Positions 8,990-18,004 of a stretch of DNA of 64,000 nt are shown here, one piece after another. The position numbers and the translations under genes are program-made. Under the pieces are notes generated by a model, which was not told the origin of the DNA, did not search any database, and worked only from the letters and a program-made list of their open reading frames with translations. Position 1 is the stretch's first letter; each line of letters begins with the position of its first letter. The stretch spans positions 6,634,501 through 6,698,500 of the forward strand of contig CP066886.1 of the NCBI GenBank assembly GCA_016745315.1, in the 5' to 3' direction. Origin of the DNA: Arthrospira sp. PCC 9108 (GTDB lineage: Bacteria > Cyanobacteriota > Cyanobacteriia > Cyanobacteriales > Microcoleaceae).

Positions 8990-11938
8990 AGTCCCAATGC
9001 AATCGAGCTTCCCGAATATAACGAGGAGGTTGACTATCTTTAATTCGATACCATCTGTTTTTCCCATTTTTTGCAAACTGGGGCTGGGTTGTATCATCAC
9101 TAATTTTGACTACAGCGCCAGGCTTATATTCTTCTTTCTTATGACCCTCTTCATCTCTGGCATGAGCTTTATCCTTGACTCTATATTGTTTCATCTTTTT
9201 GGATTGGTCAATTGATTTTTCTCCAAACAATAATTTTCGCTCGTCTTCCTTGATTTTTTTACCCAACAACTCTTTAGATGTAATGATACCTTGCTGCACA
9301 TTTTTTTCCGCTTCCTTAAGCTCTTCTAACCACTTAGGATCTTTAACTGTTAGGCTCTTACCATCCTGACTCAGGGTCGTATAGTCAACGACCCGACCGC
9401 CAAATTCCGCACCGATCCTTCCGGCTTTACTGGTCCCGGTAGAAGACACCTCAGCCGGAGCGCCCCTCTGATCATGATACATACCAAACACATCTGTATG
9501 AGCCATTCTGGAAGTTTCAGCACCAATTAGTACGCTGCCAGGTTCTTTGCTGCTTGGAGGTCTGTAATATATGTACATATGACCGTGTCTGCCATCTGGT
9601 AGGATCACATCACCCGCCATATCTTCATTGCCCAGTCCCCCCAACGGTATATCCATGCCATAATGTTTGATGGTACCCACTATATCAAGGGTATCACCCT
9701 TGAGCTCCTTCAATGAATTTTTAGTAACCTCTACGTCGTGACTAGAAGCAATTCGAGTATCGACCTGTGCTCGGTAATAGTCACTGGATGTGTCTACATC
9801 TTTGTGATCATGTGATTTCGGTTTATCCTTTTGGACTGTGCCACCCAGCAGCCAATAAATAAACTCATGCTGTTTTTCAGTGCCTCCAAGAGGGGGCAAA
9901 TTGATCATGACACGACCGCCGTGGGAGAGTGCCACTGCAACGTTCTCTTGCCATTCCTCAAACTTGGGTTTGTCTTGGTCATCACGGTACATTAATCCAT
10001 GCTGAAGAACAATAAAAACTCGTTTCAGAATGGCAATGGCTGAATCCGTTTGTTCCTGATATTTTTTGGCGATCTTTTGATTTGACTCTGGTATAGTTGT
10101 CAAATCATTATTTAGAGTTTTTTCCCACATTTCAGTATCTTTATCATAGATACCTTTCTTCACTGCTTCATAGTTTTCCTTTTTCTTCTTGGTATCTTCA
10201 CTATTGGGATCGGTTTTTGCAGCTTTCTCGTACTCTTCTTTAGCTTTCTTCATCTCCTTCGCTTCATGACGCAAATATCCTGGGGTTTGACGAAATTTTT
10301 CATCCTTAATTCCTAAATCTCGCTGATATGTCGCAATTTGCAGATGGTGAATTGGACTCAATACTGCCTCTCCACGAACATCAGGCAAAATTCTCGCACT
10401 CAGTCGGACAAAGTCATGTTCTTCATATCTTTCCCAATCTTTGATCACTCGTTTTTCTTCTGCCACCTTTTCTAACTCTTCCTGGGTGAGAAAACCATTT
10501 TGAGATAAGTAGGTTTTTCCTTTGGGAATTTGACTCAACTCTTGTATCACTTTAACGATATCATCTGTCAGAAAACCTTTGCCCAAGTCGATTTGCTTTG
10601 CTAGATTCATATCTTGCCATACTGTTTCACCTTTTTTGTTTTTATAGTCTCGATTTTTAATTTTTGTCAATTCGTTGATTTTTTCGATATTATCTTTTTG
10701 TGATTTTAAAGCATCATCATTGCTATTGACACGTTTATTGGCGGAGATATAAGTTCCATACAACTGCAATCGAGTTGCCCGAATATAACAAGGAGGTTTA
10801 CTATCTTTAATTCGATACCATTTATTGTTGCCAGCCGGATCGATCTTGTGCTGAGTTTCATCATCACTAATTTCGACCAAATCCCAGGATTATATGTTTC
10901 TTTACTCTTATCATTTTCATCTCTGGCATGAGCTTGATCTTTGACTGTATATGTTTTCCTTTGTAGCGTGAGTAAGCCCCCAGTAGCGACGGTTGAATTG
11001 TCGTCTTTTTTAGACTGAATTTGACTCCCACCCTGCTGCACCACATGGGTCAACTCGTGGGCGATGAGCTTTTGTCCGCCCCGACTCTCCGGCTGATACT
11101 CTCCCTGTTTGAAAAAGATATCTTGACCCGTCGTAAATGCCTTCGCTTGGATGGATTGATTCAATTGACTCGCTTGGGAATTATCATGAATCCTCACACC
11201 CCTAAAATCTGCCCCCATCGCCTGTCCCATTTGAGACTGTAAATGCTCATCTAAGGGTTCACCACCACCCTTTTCTCGTTGAATTGATGACTCTAAATCT
11301 GCCGAAACTTCCCCACCCGCACTCGCTGTCTGCGGCTTCATCTGTACATCACCATCATCATCAAATTCCTCCTCATCAGACTCTCGCTGTAGGGTATTTG
11401 ATAGCTCTTCTTTTTTCTGCAACTGAGAAATCCTCGGAGTCCTCAGCAACTGTGGTTGTTCCTGGCCTCCTTCTGCTTCCTGTTTCTGAACCTCCGGGTG
11501 CGTGGGGGGAGATTGGATCTGGTCTACAACTACATCCGCCACTCGGTCCGCTTCCTGTTCGTATTTATCCCCTACCGCCCCCACCGTCAGTTTAGCTTGA
11601 ATCGGCTGCTGCGGTGTCCCATTCGTCGGGTTATCCCTTTGGGCTAAAGTCTGAAACACCCTCTGCATTGGCGCGTTGGGTTCCCCTTTCATCTGGATAT
11701 CATCATCCTCCGTCCGTTGTATCGGTTCTGGCGATCGCTTCGTATTAGCAAAAACCGGGATATTAGCTAAATCGAACCCAGAGGACTCCTGCTGAAACTG
11801 CATTTCTGGCCGTGTCAGCTCCTGGTCTCGCCCTGCAAAATTCGCATCCTGAAACGGTCGAGACTGAAACTGTGCCTGGACAGGAACTGCATTGCCTTTC
11901 GCTTCATTGTGGCGTTTTTTCCGGCGTTGGATTTTCAT
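8988..11938 (-). CDS. DUF4157 eCIS payload protein A (one frameshift)
   Basis: Two minus-strand frames (11938 to 10706, and 10880 to 8988) form one gene if a single G is restored in the C-run at 10882-10884; corrected length is 983 residues. Residues 1-45 are basic (IQRRKK start). Residues 44-303 are disordered, with IQR motifs and then the DUF4157 domain containing QAKLTVGAVGDKYEQEADRV and HELTHVVQQG at 294-303. This family is typical of proteins loaded into extracellular-type contractile injection systems. A roughly 65-residue module (VKDQAHARDEN to WYRIKDSKPPCYIR) follows, recurring at the C-terminus (VKDKAHARDEE to WYRIKDSQPPRYIR). Between the copies is a large unrecognised region with the ETSRMAHTDVFG segment, the best candidate for toxin activity. 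The HExxH is not proof of protease activity. Confidence 0.85.
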
Positions 11939-12181
11939 CAGTATGTCCTCCTAACTTAGAGCTGATTTGTATACAAAACTTTAATAAACCTGAATTGTTG
12001 GCTGGGACTGAATTCAACTCACTTCAGAAATTAGAGTCTGAGCGATCGCGTTTTTATTATAACTCAAAAATTGACCGGTTGATGTCAATAAATGTAATTT
12101 TTGATGCAAGGACGGCAACAACCGGCAATTAAACCATCAAAACACTCACAAAAAATTGACCCTTTTCAAAAAATTTATTTA

Positions 12182-13420
12182 TTATGGTTCGATTTGACGG
12201 ATGGCTTCTGGCGGAAATTGATGACCTTCCATCACCATCATCAGGCCCGAAAAATATCGCTCTACCGTCTCAACATTGGTGTAGATCAATGAGTGAATTT
12301 GATGCCGGCTCAACGATCCACCTTCGACATCAATACTCGTTTTATATCGAATTTCACCGTCGCCAAAGTCCATTTCAAAATTGCCGATGCAGAGTCCATA
12401 GTTTGCTCGGCAAATAAATTCGGCAACTTGAGGAATTTTTGACTCGGGTACTTTAGCCACTAAAATCGAGTAAAAAATAACTTGTTGTTCTTCTTCTCTG
12501 ACTTTTGCTTCGCAGATCCACCCTCGTGTTTGACCGTCAATTTTGAAAAACAAAATATTTTCTTTGGGGGGGATTTTTGCCCACTTAATCCCTTCTTCTT
12601 CAAACCAATTAATCACCATATCAGTCAAACTTTCGGACTGTTGTTTTTTCTCTGTGTAGGAGATGGGGGATTTTTCCGGTAAATTTTTGACCAAATTTTC
12701 TAAAATAACGTTGACCGAATTGATCAGATTTTCCAACAAATTTAGTAGGTCAAATTCATCGATGTATTCGGGGGAAATTTTTGGCTTTATTTCACTCAAA
12801 CTGTCGATAATTACGGACGCTTGTTCCGACAGAAATTGTTGTTTGTCGGGAGACAAAGTTTCGGATTGGTTGGATTGCAAAAAGCTCAAAAATTGGACTA
12901 TACTATTTAAGGTAACTTCTTGAAAATCTTGGCCCAAAAAAATATCTGACCACCCCACAAAATCCCATAAAGTTCTATAGTTGACTATCCGCAAAGCAAA
13001 CCAACTCTCAGTCCGACCCATTTCCGATCCATTTTGGCGATCGCACCATTCCCAAAATCGACTGACAATGTGTTGCGGATCGTCCCCCGCTTGAATTAGC
13101 CTTTTTAATAACACAGGAGATAACAATAGGGTAATTTGAACGTCCCCAGATGACACTAAATTGATCGCCTCATGCCAACCCTCTAATACTTCTGGCGTGA
13201 TATAAAATAAGCGATCTTGAAGAATTTTTTGATAAGTTAAACTCCCCACTTTTGCCGTCAATTGCAGTGCGGTCACTTGCCTTTCGGAACCGAGTAAGCG
13301 CAGGTACTCTGCATCTAAATCAATGAATTGTTCGTCAATTCCTTGCATTACAAATTTTCGTTCAACAGGAAAAACTAAATTTTCAGTCAATTGTTTTCTC
13401 CTTTCAACTGTTCCGATCAT
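12182..13420 (-). CDS. YbjN-domain protein A, candidate payload chaperone
   Basis: A protein of 412 residues. The N-terminal 180 residues share features with the paralogue at 25513-26571 (a Trp-containing segment, then YRTLWDF here and YRTLWDW there). A middle helical region follows, and then a C-terminal YbjN-like domain at about 265-400: WFEEEGIKWAKI, GWICEAKVREEEQQVIFYS, ANYGLCIGNFEMDFGDGEI, YKTSIDVEG. The YbjN fold resembles type III secretion chaperones, and the gene sits between the two DUF4157 payload genes on the same strand. I therefore infer a role in holding or loading payloads. The start is the ATG at 13420; a later ATG at residue 25 is possible. Confidence 0.75.
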   Translation of the reverse strand: MIGTVERRKQLTENLVFPVERKFVMQGIDEQFIDLDAEYLRLLGSERQVTALQLTAKVGSLTYQKILQDRLFYITPEVLEGWHEAINLVSSGDVQITLLLSPVLLKRLIQAGDDPQHIVSRFWEWCDRQNGSEMGRTESWFALRIVNYRTLWDFVGWSDIFLGQDFQEVTLNSIVQFLSFLQSNQSETLSPDKQQFLSEQASVIIDSLSEIKPKISPEYIDEFDLLNLLENLINSVNVILENLVKNLPEKSPISYTEKKQQSESLTDMVINWFEEEGIKWAKIPPKENILFFKIDGQTRGWICEAKVREEEQQVIFYSILVAKVPESKIPQVAEFICRANYGLCIGNFEMDFGDGEIRYKTSIDVEGGSLSRHQIHSLIYTNVETVERYFSGLMMVMEGHQFPPEAIRQIEP

Positions 13421-13497
13421 TTAATCCTATCGTGAGGCATCGGATATTTTCACTTTTCCCCTATCAACTCCATACCGACACGCAACAATCGACCGTC

Positions 13498-15813
13498 TCA
13501 GGAAGACCCGAGTTTTCGCGCAATTTGTTCGACCATATGATTTTTTAATTTATCTTCTAAGGCTTTATTTTTTTTCTGTTTATTTTCCAGGCGGTCTGAT
13601 TGTTTTTTCATCTTTTTGTCCGATTTTGTGAACTCTTTATTTCTTTTCTCGGCGGTTTTTTTGTCTTTCTTTTTTTCCAATATTTGATTGTATATATCGC
13701 CGTATATTTCCATCATATTTTCCGCTTCTAAGCCCAGACGTTCAATATCCTTGATGTTCAAGTATTTCTTAATTGCCTGCATCTGTGCTTGACGATAATC
13801 ATATTCTAATTTGTCCGATTTCAGGACTCCTTCTTTCGCTTGTTGCATCGCTTCTACAGGTAAACCTAACTTCTGTAGCGCTTTTTCAGCCAAAGCATCG
13901 CCCGCCCGCAATTTTTCATAAAGCAGCGTCGCGATTTCATTCCGTTTTTTACCTAGAATACCCCCTCTCCGTTTCCTAAACCAATGACCAATTTTGTACA
14001 GCAGCAATCCCACTGCGCCCAGTCCCCCCAAGGCGGCTAACGCGGCACCAATTGCCCATCCAATTGGGTTGGAAGCCAGAACTAAACCGATAATTCCTCC
14101 TCCAATACTAGCTAATCCAGAACTAAAAGCCAGAGCTCTTCTGCCACTTTTTTCATATTTTTGATCGATCGCATACTCCACGGCATTGACGACATCGGGA
14201 TTGTACTGTTTGAACCCCGGATTTTGACTTTTAGTTTCATGCAGCAACTCTTTCAAAGAGTTTTTGGTCTGAATTGATTTCGCCATTGCACAGGCATCAA
14301 TTACCGATGTAATGGCAGCAAAGAAGACTCCGGCTATACTGGCAATTTGGGCAACGATACTCACGACTGGACTCACTGCATTAAGCACCTTAGCAGCCCC
14401 ACCAACAGCCGTATTCAAGACTTCTCCCGCAGTGTATGCTGCCCCCTCGATTTTGGTTCGCTTATTTTTTGAACTAACATCCTGAATTTTCTGGTTGGCT
14501 TGCTCCTGTTGCTTTGGTACTAAATCCGAGTTTTTTGGCAGTTGTGCTTTGGCTTCTTGGGAGACAATTTCAAATTTAGATTGTTTCGGTGGCGCTTCCT
14601 CTGCTGCCGACTCTTTCTGGTAGAGTTCCGTTACAACCTGAGACAATTCCGGATTTTTAGACAGTAATTTTTCGAGTTCTCCTCCCGCCTCCTGACCGAC
14701 ATTTAGAGACGTTTGTACCTCGGTTCTACTCGGCAATTTATCCCCGTAAATTTTGGGCATATTTTTGCTCACATAGAGCTCTGCATCCTGTTTAATTTTT
14801 TTCGGATCTTCTCCTTCACGTTGAATTTTGGCTTCGGAAACCCTACCGACAGGAAAAAATTGCGGGGAATTTTGTCGGTTAATTTTTCTGACACCCGACC
14901 CCGAACCTTGCTGCACCACATGGGTCAACTCGTGGGCTATTAGCTTTTGTCCGCCCCGACTCTCCGGCTGATACTCTCCCTGTTTAAAAAAGATATCTTG
15001 ACCCGTCGTAAATGCCTTCGCTTGGATGGATTGATTCAATTGACTCGCTTGGGAATTATCATGAATCCTCACACCCCTAAAATCTGCCCCCATCGCCTGT
15101 CCCATTTGAGACTGTAAATGCTCATCTAAGGGTTCACCACCACCCTTTTCTCGTTGAATTGATGACTCTAAATCTGCCGAAACTTCCCCACCCGCACTCG
15201 CTGTCTGTGGCTTCATCTGTACATCACCATCATCATCAAATTCCTCCTCATCAGACTCTCGCTGTAGGGTATTTGATAGCTCTTCTTTTTTCTGCAACTG
15301 AGAAATCCTCGGAGTCCTCAGCAACTGTGGTTGTTCCTGGCCTCCTTCTGCTTCCTGTTTCTGAACCTCCGGGTGCGTGGGGGGAGATTGAATCTGGTCT
15401 ACAACTACATCCGCCACCCGGTCCGCTTCCTGTTCGTATTTATCCCCTACCGCCCCCACCGTCAGTTTAGCTTGAATCGGCTGCTGCGGTGTCCCATTCG
15501 TCGGGTTATCCCTTTGGGCTAAAGTCTGAAACACCCTCTGCATTGGCGCGTTGGGTTCCCCTTTCATCTGGATATCATCATCCTCCGTCCGTTGTATCGG
15601 TTCTGGCGATCGCTTCGTATTAGCAAAAACCGGGATATTAGCTAAATCGAACCCAGAGGACTCCTGCTGAAACTGCATTTCTGGCGATGCCACCTCCTGG
15701 TCTGGCGGCGCAAAATTCGCATCCTGAAACGGTCGAGACTGAAACTGTGCTTGCATCGGTGCAGAGCCAATTGATACTTCGGGTGAACCTTTCTTTCTAC
15801 GTTGTATTCTCAT
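13498..15813 (-). CDS. DUF4157 eCIS payload protein B with hydrophobic, probably pore-forming C-terminus
   Basis: A protein of 771 residues. Residues 44-303, up to HELTHVVQQG, are identical or nearly so to payload A, including the IQR motifs, the acidic patch and DUF4157; both sides then diverge completely. The C-terminal part has a Gln/Lys-rich linker (305-470) and two long hydrophobic blocks: AVGGAAKVLNAVSPVVSIVA running into IASIAGVFFAAITSVI, and then FSSGLASIGGGIIGLVLASN followed by GWAIGAALAALGGLGAVGLL. A basic stretch and a strongly charged Lys-rich coiled coil end the protein. Glycine/alanine-rich helical hairpins of this type are seen in pore-forming toxins; that activity is inferred. 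It lies 77 bp upstream of YbjN protein A, probably in one operon. Confidence 0.85.
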   Translation of the reverse strand: MRIQRRKKGSPEVSIGSAPMQAQFQSRPFQDANFAPPDQEVASPEMQFQQESSGFDLANIPVFANTKRSPEPIQRTEDDDIQMKGEPNAPMQRVFQTLAQRDNPTNGTPQQPIQAKLTVGAVGDKYEQEADRVADVVVDQIQSPPTHPEVQKQEAEGGQEQPQLLRTPRISQLQKKEELSNTLQRESDEEEFDDDGDVQMKPQTASAGGEVSADLESSIQREKGGGEPLDEHLQSQMGQAMGADFRGVRIHDNSQASQLNQSIQAKAFTTGQDIFFKQGEYQPESRGGQKLIAHELTHVVQQGSGSGVRKINRQNSPQFFPVGRVSEAKIQREGEDPKKIKQDAELYVSKNMPKIYGDKLPSRTEVQTSLNVGQEAGGELEKLLSKNPELSQVVTELYQKESAAEEAPPKQSKFEIVSQEAKAQLPKNSDLVPKQQEQANQKIQDVSSKNKRTKIEGAAYTAGEVLNTAVGGAAKVLNAVSPVVSIVAQIASIAGVFFAAITSVIDACAMAKSIQTKNSLKELLHETKSQNPGFKQYNPDVVNAVEYAIDQKYEKSGRRALAFSSGLASIGGGIIGLVLASNPIGWAIGAALAALGGLGAVGLLLYKIGHWFRKRRGGILGKKRNEIATLLYEKLRAGDALAEKALQKLGLPVEAMQQAKEGVLKSDKLEYDYRQAQMQAIKKYLNIKDIERLGLEAENMMEIYGDIYNQILEKKKDKKTAEKRNKEFTKSDKKMKKQSDRLENKQKKNKALEDKLKNHMVEQIARKLGSS

Positions 15814-15907
15814 CAGAAGCCCTCCGATTAGCTTGATCTGATTGCTCTAAATTTAATTAATCATCATCAAAAAGGCGATCGCACCTTAATTTTAAATCAA
15901 AACGGAA

Positions 15908-16075
15908 TTATTCTCCCAATTCTCCCCGAACCAAATCCGCAATTTCCCCGATCCAGCGTTGTCGTTCTCCATGTTCGAGATTAAGAATATCAGCCCGAGA
16001 CCAGTGGAAATAAAAAGCAATAAAGGCTACCTCCCGATACAAATCCTCTAGGGGGTAGCCCGCAACTCCCCCGCC
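15908..16075 (-). CDS. DUF6760-like frame, apparently reached by -1 frameshift from the upstream chaperone gene
   Basis: The minus frame reads GYPLEDLYREVAFIAFYFHW, then LNLEHGERQRWIGEIADL, and stops at 15908-15910. This is the DUF6760 signature, a small protein widely linked to contractile injection systems. Upstream, the frame is closed by a TAA with no ATG, GTG or TTG before the conserved GYPLEDL; the only in-frame start is a TTG inside the domain (codon DL). The upstream 114-codon chaperone-like frame overlaps it, and a -1 shift on its run of five Gs joins the two. I therefore annotate it as the extension product of a frameshift. Initiation at the internal TTG, with loss of the conserved start, is the alternative. 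Confidence 0.65.
   Translation of the reverse strand, partial: GGGVAGYPLEDLYREVAFIAFYFHWSRADILNLEHGERQRWIGEIADLVRGELGE
16025..16074 (-). promoter_or_regulatory. Candidate -1 programmed frameshift signal (G-run plus downstream hairpin)
   Basis: On the minus strand, the zero-frame codons GCG GGG GAG contain five consecutive Gs where glycyl-tRNA on GGG can re-pair one base back. Six bases later an inverted repeat begins: GGCTACC plus CCC pairs with GGG and GGTAGCC (plus-strand arms 16051-16060 and 16025-16035), about a 10-bp stem with one bulged A and a 15-base loop. The zero-frame stop TAG lies in the loop. Slip site, short spacer and stem match the geometry of known -1 signals, but the heptamer is not the canonical X XXY YYZ. 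Confidence 0.5.
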
Positions 16076-16392
16076 AGAGAAATCCCCGCCTCTGGTGGAT
16101 TAATCTGATTATATACCCCCTGTAAATAGTCCAAATCCGCTAAAAACAATCCCTCCAAGATATCCGGTCCCACCACAGAAATCTCCCCCAACTGGACAAT
16201 GGATCGCGACAGCATCACCAAAACTCCATAGGCTGGATTTTCCCTCACCCGCAGATCTCTTTCTCGGAAAAGTTCATCCCACCCTGTCAGCGATCGCATG
16301 ATTACCTCTCGATGCAAAGTTCCCTCCCCGTCCAACAATCCAACGGGGAGGGTAAAGCAAAATTGGGTCTGTGGCAAGTTTTCCGACAACAT
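16048..16392 (-). CDS. Phage-tail-assembly-chaperone-like CIS protein 1
   Basis: A protein of 114 residues, paralogous to the next upstream gene (16569-16871). Shared pattern: a beta start (FCFTLPVGLLDGEGTLHREV against FEFILPKGYLDPEGNLHQQG), then RDLRVRENPAYGVLVMLSR against RDPRVQMNPAYATVIILAR, and an end with LADLDYLQGVYNQIN. The LP-G-D-G-LH start and helical rest are those of small proteins found between tube and baseplate genes in injection systems and Mu/T4-like phages, where they act as tail assembly chaperones. The function is inferred from pattern and position. Its 3' end overlaps the DUF6760 frame. Confidence 0.6.
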   Translation of the reverse strand: MLSENLPQTQFCFTLPVGLLDGEGTLHREVIMRSLTGWDELFRERDLRVRENPAYGVLVMLSRSIVQLGEISVVGPDILEGLFLADLDYLQGVYNQINPPEAGISLAGELRATP

Positions 16393-16414
16393 TAGATTAG
16401 GGACTAGAGAGTTT

Positions 16415-16531
16415 TGTAGCAGCCGGTGCTAGATAGGCCTTAATTAAACACTGGGGACACTGGCGCACCCGCTTTAGCAGAATAGGCTCCTACTAGGAAC
16501 CCCCCCGCCTAAAAGCCACGGAGGATGTCAA
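16415..16531 (+). mobile_element. IS200/IS605-type right-end / omega-RNA-like remnant
   Basis: The stretch contains CTTTAGCAGAATAGG, CCTACTAGGAACCCCCCC and a terminal GCCACGGAGGATGTCAA, a layout I associate with the TnpB guide-RNA scaffold and right end of cyanobacterial IS605-family elements (right ends often finish in GTCAA). No transposase gene is present, so it would be a short non-autonomous or decayed copy on the plus strand, between two minus-strand genes. The sequence just after 16531 would be the guide segment. This rests on remembered patterns only. Confidence 0.4.
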
Positions 16532-16568
16532 TTTCCTATCGTCGCTCTAAAAACGCGCCCAACTTTAA

Positions 16569-16871
16569 TTAATCAGAGTCCGACTTGACCAAGCCGTTAA
16601 TTTCCCGGTAGAAATCTTGCAGATAAGCCAAATCTACCGCAAACATATTCTCAATCACCGCCGTGGACACTTCCTGTAAACTACCGAGTTCAGTAATCAC
16701 CCTGGCCAGGATAATCACAGTTGCATAGGCGGGATTCATCTGTACACGAGGATCGCGCAGCGGGATAATCTCATCGATCGCCCGCGACAGTCGCATCACC
16801 CCCTGTTGGTGCAGGTTCCCTTCCGGGTCCAAATACCCCTTGGGTAAAATAAACTCAAACTCCGTTTGCAT
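16569..16871 (-). CDS. Phage-tail-assembly-chaperone-like CIS protein 2
   Basis: A protein of 100 residues, paralogous to the 114-residue protein downstream, with the same order: FEFILPKGYLDPEGNLHQQG, then RDPRVQMNPAYATVIILARV, then MFAVDLAYLQDFYREIN. It has no overlapping second frame at its 3' end, unlike its paralogue. It lies downstream of the third tube gene in the minus-strand operon, where contractile-injection operons carry small assembly factors. The chaperone role is inferred. The 176 bp between it and its paralogue appears to hold a small mobile-element remnant. Confidence 0.6.
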   Translation of the reverse strand: MQTEFEFILPKGYLDPEGNLHQQGVMRLSRAIDEIIPLRDPRVQMNPAYATVIILARVITELGSLQEVSTAVIENMFAVDLAYLQDFYREINGLVKSDSD

Positions 16872-16948
16872 CGTTTAATCGTGCCTTAGCAAAAGAATCG
16901 GGCTTTAAAGTCCCGTGTAACTACCTCGCGCCCAGCGCGGCGAGTACG

Positions 16949-17452
16949 TCACAAGATACGTTCAAACCCTTCGCAAGCAATTTCCAACTCCTCAACGGCT
17001 AAATCGCTTCCCGATGCCATATTATCGGTGATGCTATAACTAACCGGCCAGCCGCCACTAAAAGCAAACCGCGCCCCTTCCGAACTATCCTGACGGTAAA
17101 TGGTCAAAAAACCATTTTTAAACTTAGATACCCAACCGCCATCATGGACAGTCGCGATCCAATCCCACAGTGTAGTGGAAGCCGTTAGTCCCCGACGCAG
17201 AGAAAAATTATCAACACTGTTGTTACCCGGAAGTTTAGTGCAAATCACCTGACCTCGAGTCGCCTTTCCCCACCTTTTTGGGAAGACCTCATTGTGGGTA
17301 ATGACAGTCTGGGAATATTTGAACCCTCGGCACTCCATAAAGTAGCCATCCACATCATCCCGGCTGCCGTCCAAATGCAAAGCCACATAAAAACGGCAGG
17401 CGGTCAGAACTTCATAGAGATGATGTTTTTGGTTAATTAAATCACCAATCAT
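16949..17452 (-). CDS. CIS inner tube protein paralogue (T4 gp19-like)
   Basis: A protein of 167 residues with the inner-tube pattern: an N-terminal strand (YEVLTACRFYVAL), the FMECRGFKYSQ region, LRRGLTASTTLWDWI, a strand ending in IYRQDSSEGARFAFSGGWPV, and a C-terminal VEELEIACEGFERI. Ring-forming tube proteins of this family stack into the channel expelled on sheath contraction. It is one of four tube paralogues in this window; in better-studied systems one forms the main tube while others form initiator rings near the baseplate. Of the minus-strand three it most resembles an initiator type. It starts 13 bp after the previous tube gene. Confidence 0.85.
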   Translation of the reverse strand: MIGDLINQKHHLYEVLTACRFYVALHLDGSRDDVDGYFMECRGFKYSQTVITHNEVFPKRWGKATRGQVICTKLPGNNSVDNFSLRRGLTASTTLWDWIATVHDGGWVSKFKNGFLTIYRQDSSEGARFAFSGGWPVSYSITDNMASGSDLAVEELEIACEGFERIL

Positions 17453-17465
17453 GCCAATCGCTACC

Positions 17466-17963
17466 CTAACTAAACACTACACTTGTTCCCAAAGTTGCTA
17501 CTTTCTGCAACCCGGAATGGCTAATTTCAATGGTTTCCTTAAACAGATCCGTTGAATCGGAACTAGCTTGGGTGGTTGTATATTTAGCGGGGAGACAGTC
17601 CCTCAAATTCCAACGAGCCCCCTCCGAGCCATCCTGTTTGTAAAGTACCAAGGAAGCATCACTCACCTTGGCGATCGCATCAGTTTTACCACCAAGCATC
17701 GCCGGCGGATGACAGTCGAGATACCATTTTACCAGGGCATCATTTTCAGCGGTAGTGATAAACTCCAGAGTCATATTTTCAAAAGTCACCGATGCTGGGG
17801 TAATTTGAGTTGCGCTTCTAACGTCTTTTCCCGAACCGATAGACTGTCCCTCTGCCGCCGGGTCGATACTAATAGAAATTCCACTCACTTTGGAAATCAG
17901 CAAACGAGTATTATTGCCAAATTCAAAGTAAAACCGCGCAGAAGTCAAATATTCATAAGCCAT
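17466..17963 (-). CDS. CIS inner tube protein paralogue (T4 gp19-like)
   Basis: A protein of 165 residues starting MAYEYLTSARFYFEF. It shows the usual tube-protein order: ISKVSGISISIDPAAEGQS, a TFENMTLEFITT strand, VKWYLDCHPP, then VLYKQDGSEGARWNLRDCLP and the end TIEISHSGLQKV. Upstream, the tail-tube gene at 18712 is separated by a large tandem repeat array. Downstream, the next tube gene follows after 13 bp. It probably forms tube rings, or a ring variant adjoining the hub. Confidence 0.85.
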   Translation of the reverse strand: MAYEYLTSARFYFEFGNNTRLLISKVSGISISIDPAAEGQSIGSGKDVRSATQITPASVTFENMTLEFITTAENDALVKWYLDCHPPAMLGGKTDAIAKVSDASLVLYKQDGSEGARWNLRDCLPAKYTTTQASSDSTDLFKETIEISHSGLQKVATLGTSVVFS

Positions 17964-18004
17964 AATTTAAATCTCTCCTAACTGATAAGCGATTTGAAGG
18001 TCTT

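Noticed and set aside
10960..14930. DUF4157 HELTH motif as an active metalloprotease
   Set aside because: The motif is there, but the domain is mainly known as a leader of injected proteins, and a third zinc ligand cannot be named from the sequence. I leave activity open.
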